Assembly: GCA_020436955.1 (NCBI GenBank)
Contig: JAGQWW010000203.1
Location: 1 to 5,526, forward strand
From: Saprospiraceae bacterium
GTDB lineage: Bacteria > Bacteroidota > Bacteroidia > Chitinophagales > Saprospiraceae
Direction of reading: 5' to 3'
Length of the DNA: 5,526 nucleotides
Positions 4,830 to 5,526 of the stretch are shown here, piece after piece. The position numbers were made by a program, and so were the translations under genes. Within the stretch, counting starts at the first letter, position 1. Each line of letters starts with the position of its first letter. Under the pieces are notes generated by a model, which was not told the origin of the DNA, did not search any database, and saw only the letters and a program-made list of their open reading frames with translations.

Positions 4830-5526
4830 TTGAATATTCTTTTGCATCTGATTTATGATTTTTTAAAAGTACTGGTATTGCTGGTGCTGCGGATTTTCTT
4901 TAGAAAGATTAGTTTCATCAATAGAAAAAATCTGCGATATACTCATCCTTGTTTGTTGGTGTCTAATCATCCTAATACCTTATTGGACCCTTTGATTCCC
5001 TCTGCGTTTGCCAGAAAAAAGGTCTTTTTTTTGGCCAACGCCAGCTTATTTGCAGGAGGTTTCGCCAATTGGTTTTTTAGTACATTTTATTGTATTCCGG
5101 TGTATCGGCCTCAAGATAAAGGGTACAAGCCGGGCAAAAACAACAACAGCTTTGAAAAGGCGGAAAATCATCTTTTAAAAGGTGGGACCTTATATATTGC
5201 TCCTGAAGGCACTAGTTATATTGAAAGAAGGTTAAGACCAATTAAAACCGGAACAGCGAGAATAGCATTGCAAACTGCTGCCAGAGATGGTTTTCAAACT
5301 AACCTAAAAATATTGCCGGTTGGTTTAAATTATGAAGATCAAACTCGTTTTTGGAAAAACATCCTGATACATGTTGGGCAGCCGATATCTGTAAATAGTT
5401 ATGAAGAAGAATTTGAAAAAGATCCTTTTGAAGCCGTTAGGATGCTCACAGAAGCATTGCAGGAAGAAATGGGAAATCAATTAATCTCAATTCAGGATGT
5501 GACTGAAAGCAGACTTTTCAGAACCT
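4830..5526 (+). CDS. Glycerolipid acyltransferase of the PlsC/LPLAT superfamily (3' end outside window)
   Basis: The frame runs open for 232 codons to the window edge. Enzymes of this superfamily move an acyl chain to glycerol-3-phosphate, lysophosphatidate or another acceptor at the inner membrane; the exact acceptor is not clear here. A hydrophobic N-terminal anchor spans about 3-24. Motif I is NHPNTLLD (46-53), with His47 and Asp53 as the catalytic pair but five residues between them instead of four. IPVYR (89-93) is block II, APEGTS (124-129) is the phosphate-binding block III, and ILPVGLNY (161-168) is block IV. No in-frame ATG exists near the N-terminus and the frame is closed by TAA at 4800-4802, so TTG at 4830 is the best start; TTG at 4842 is possible. 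It begins 14 bases after the uvrB stop and is probably translated from the same transcript. A T8 run at 5025-5032 lies in the gene. Confidence 0.9.
   Translation, partial: MNILLHLIYDFLKVLVLLVLRIFFRKISFINRKNLRYTHPCLLVSNHPNTLLDPLIPSAFARKKVFFLANASLFAGGFANWFFSTFYCIPVYRPQDKGYKPGKNNNSFEKAENHLLKGGTLYIAPEGTSYIERRLRPIKTGTARIALQTAARDGFQTNLKILPVGLNYEDQTRFWKNILIHVGQPISVNSYEEEFEKDPFEAVRMLTEALQEEMGNQLISIQDVTESRLFRT

Overview
The window looks like ordinary chromosome from a member of the Bacteroidota, possibly a Saprospiria-like lineage. The evidence is AT-rich intergenic DNA, almost no Shine-Dalgarno sequences, one TAnnTTTG-type -7 box, an EGF-module lipoprotein with acidic residues just after the lipobox cysteine, and protein sequences of Bacteroidota flavour. 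The phylum call is an inference from style; the finer placement is a guess.

Left part (1-864): the first 88 bases hold an open minus-strand frame that runs off the window and that I do not recognise. A minus-strand gene at 155-655 encodes a secreted lipoprotein with an EGF-like cysteine module and a probable beta-rich C-terminal domain. The 209-base gap up to nadC holds a perfect 8-bp inverted repeat, a possible 24-residue peptide ORF whose start region duplicates that of the lipoprotein, and a candidate nadC promoter.

Middle (865-2141): nadC (quinolinate phosphoribosyltransferase, NAD synthesis) is complete, but the usual active-site His of its NHR motif is Tyr. It converges on a 52-residue single-span membrane protein gene on the minus strand (1753-1911). 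A 230-base stretch follows with two neighbouring hairpins built on the same CCTGAA/TTCAGG core, then a 35-codon frame that ends in a GTGA overlap with the next gene.

Right part (2142-5526): three closely spaced plus-strand genes form a likely operon. They are a LysE/RhtB-type membrane exporter (GTG start), uvrB (nucleotide excision repair) and a glycerolipid acyltransferase of the PlsC superfamily. The acyltransferase has no in-frame ATG near its N-terminus, probably starts at TTG, and is cut by the window edge. The three functions (export, DNA repair, lipid synthesis) do not form one pathway, so this looks like housekeeping co-transcription.

I found no mobile element I can name, no CRISPR array, no tRNA or rRNA, and no convincing new multi-gene system. 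The most checkable oddities are the NadC substitution, the twin hairpins, and the small ORFs.
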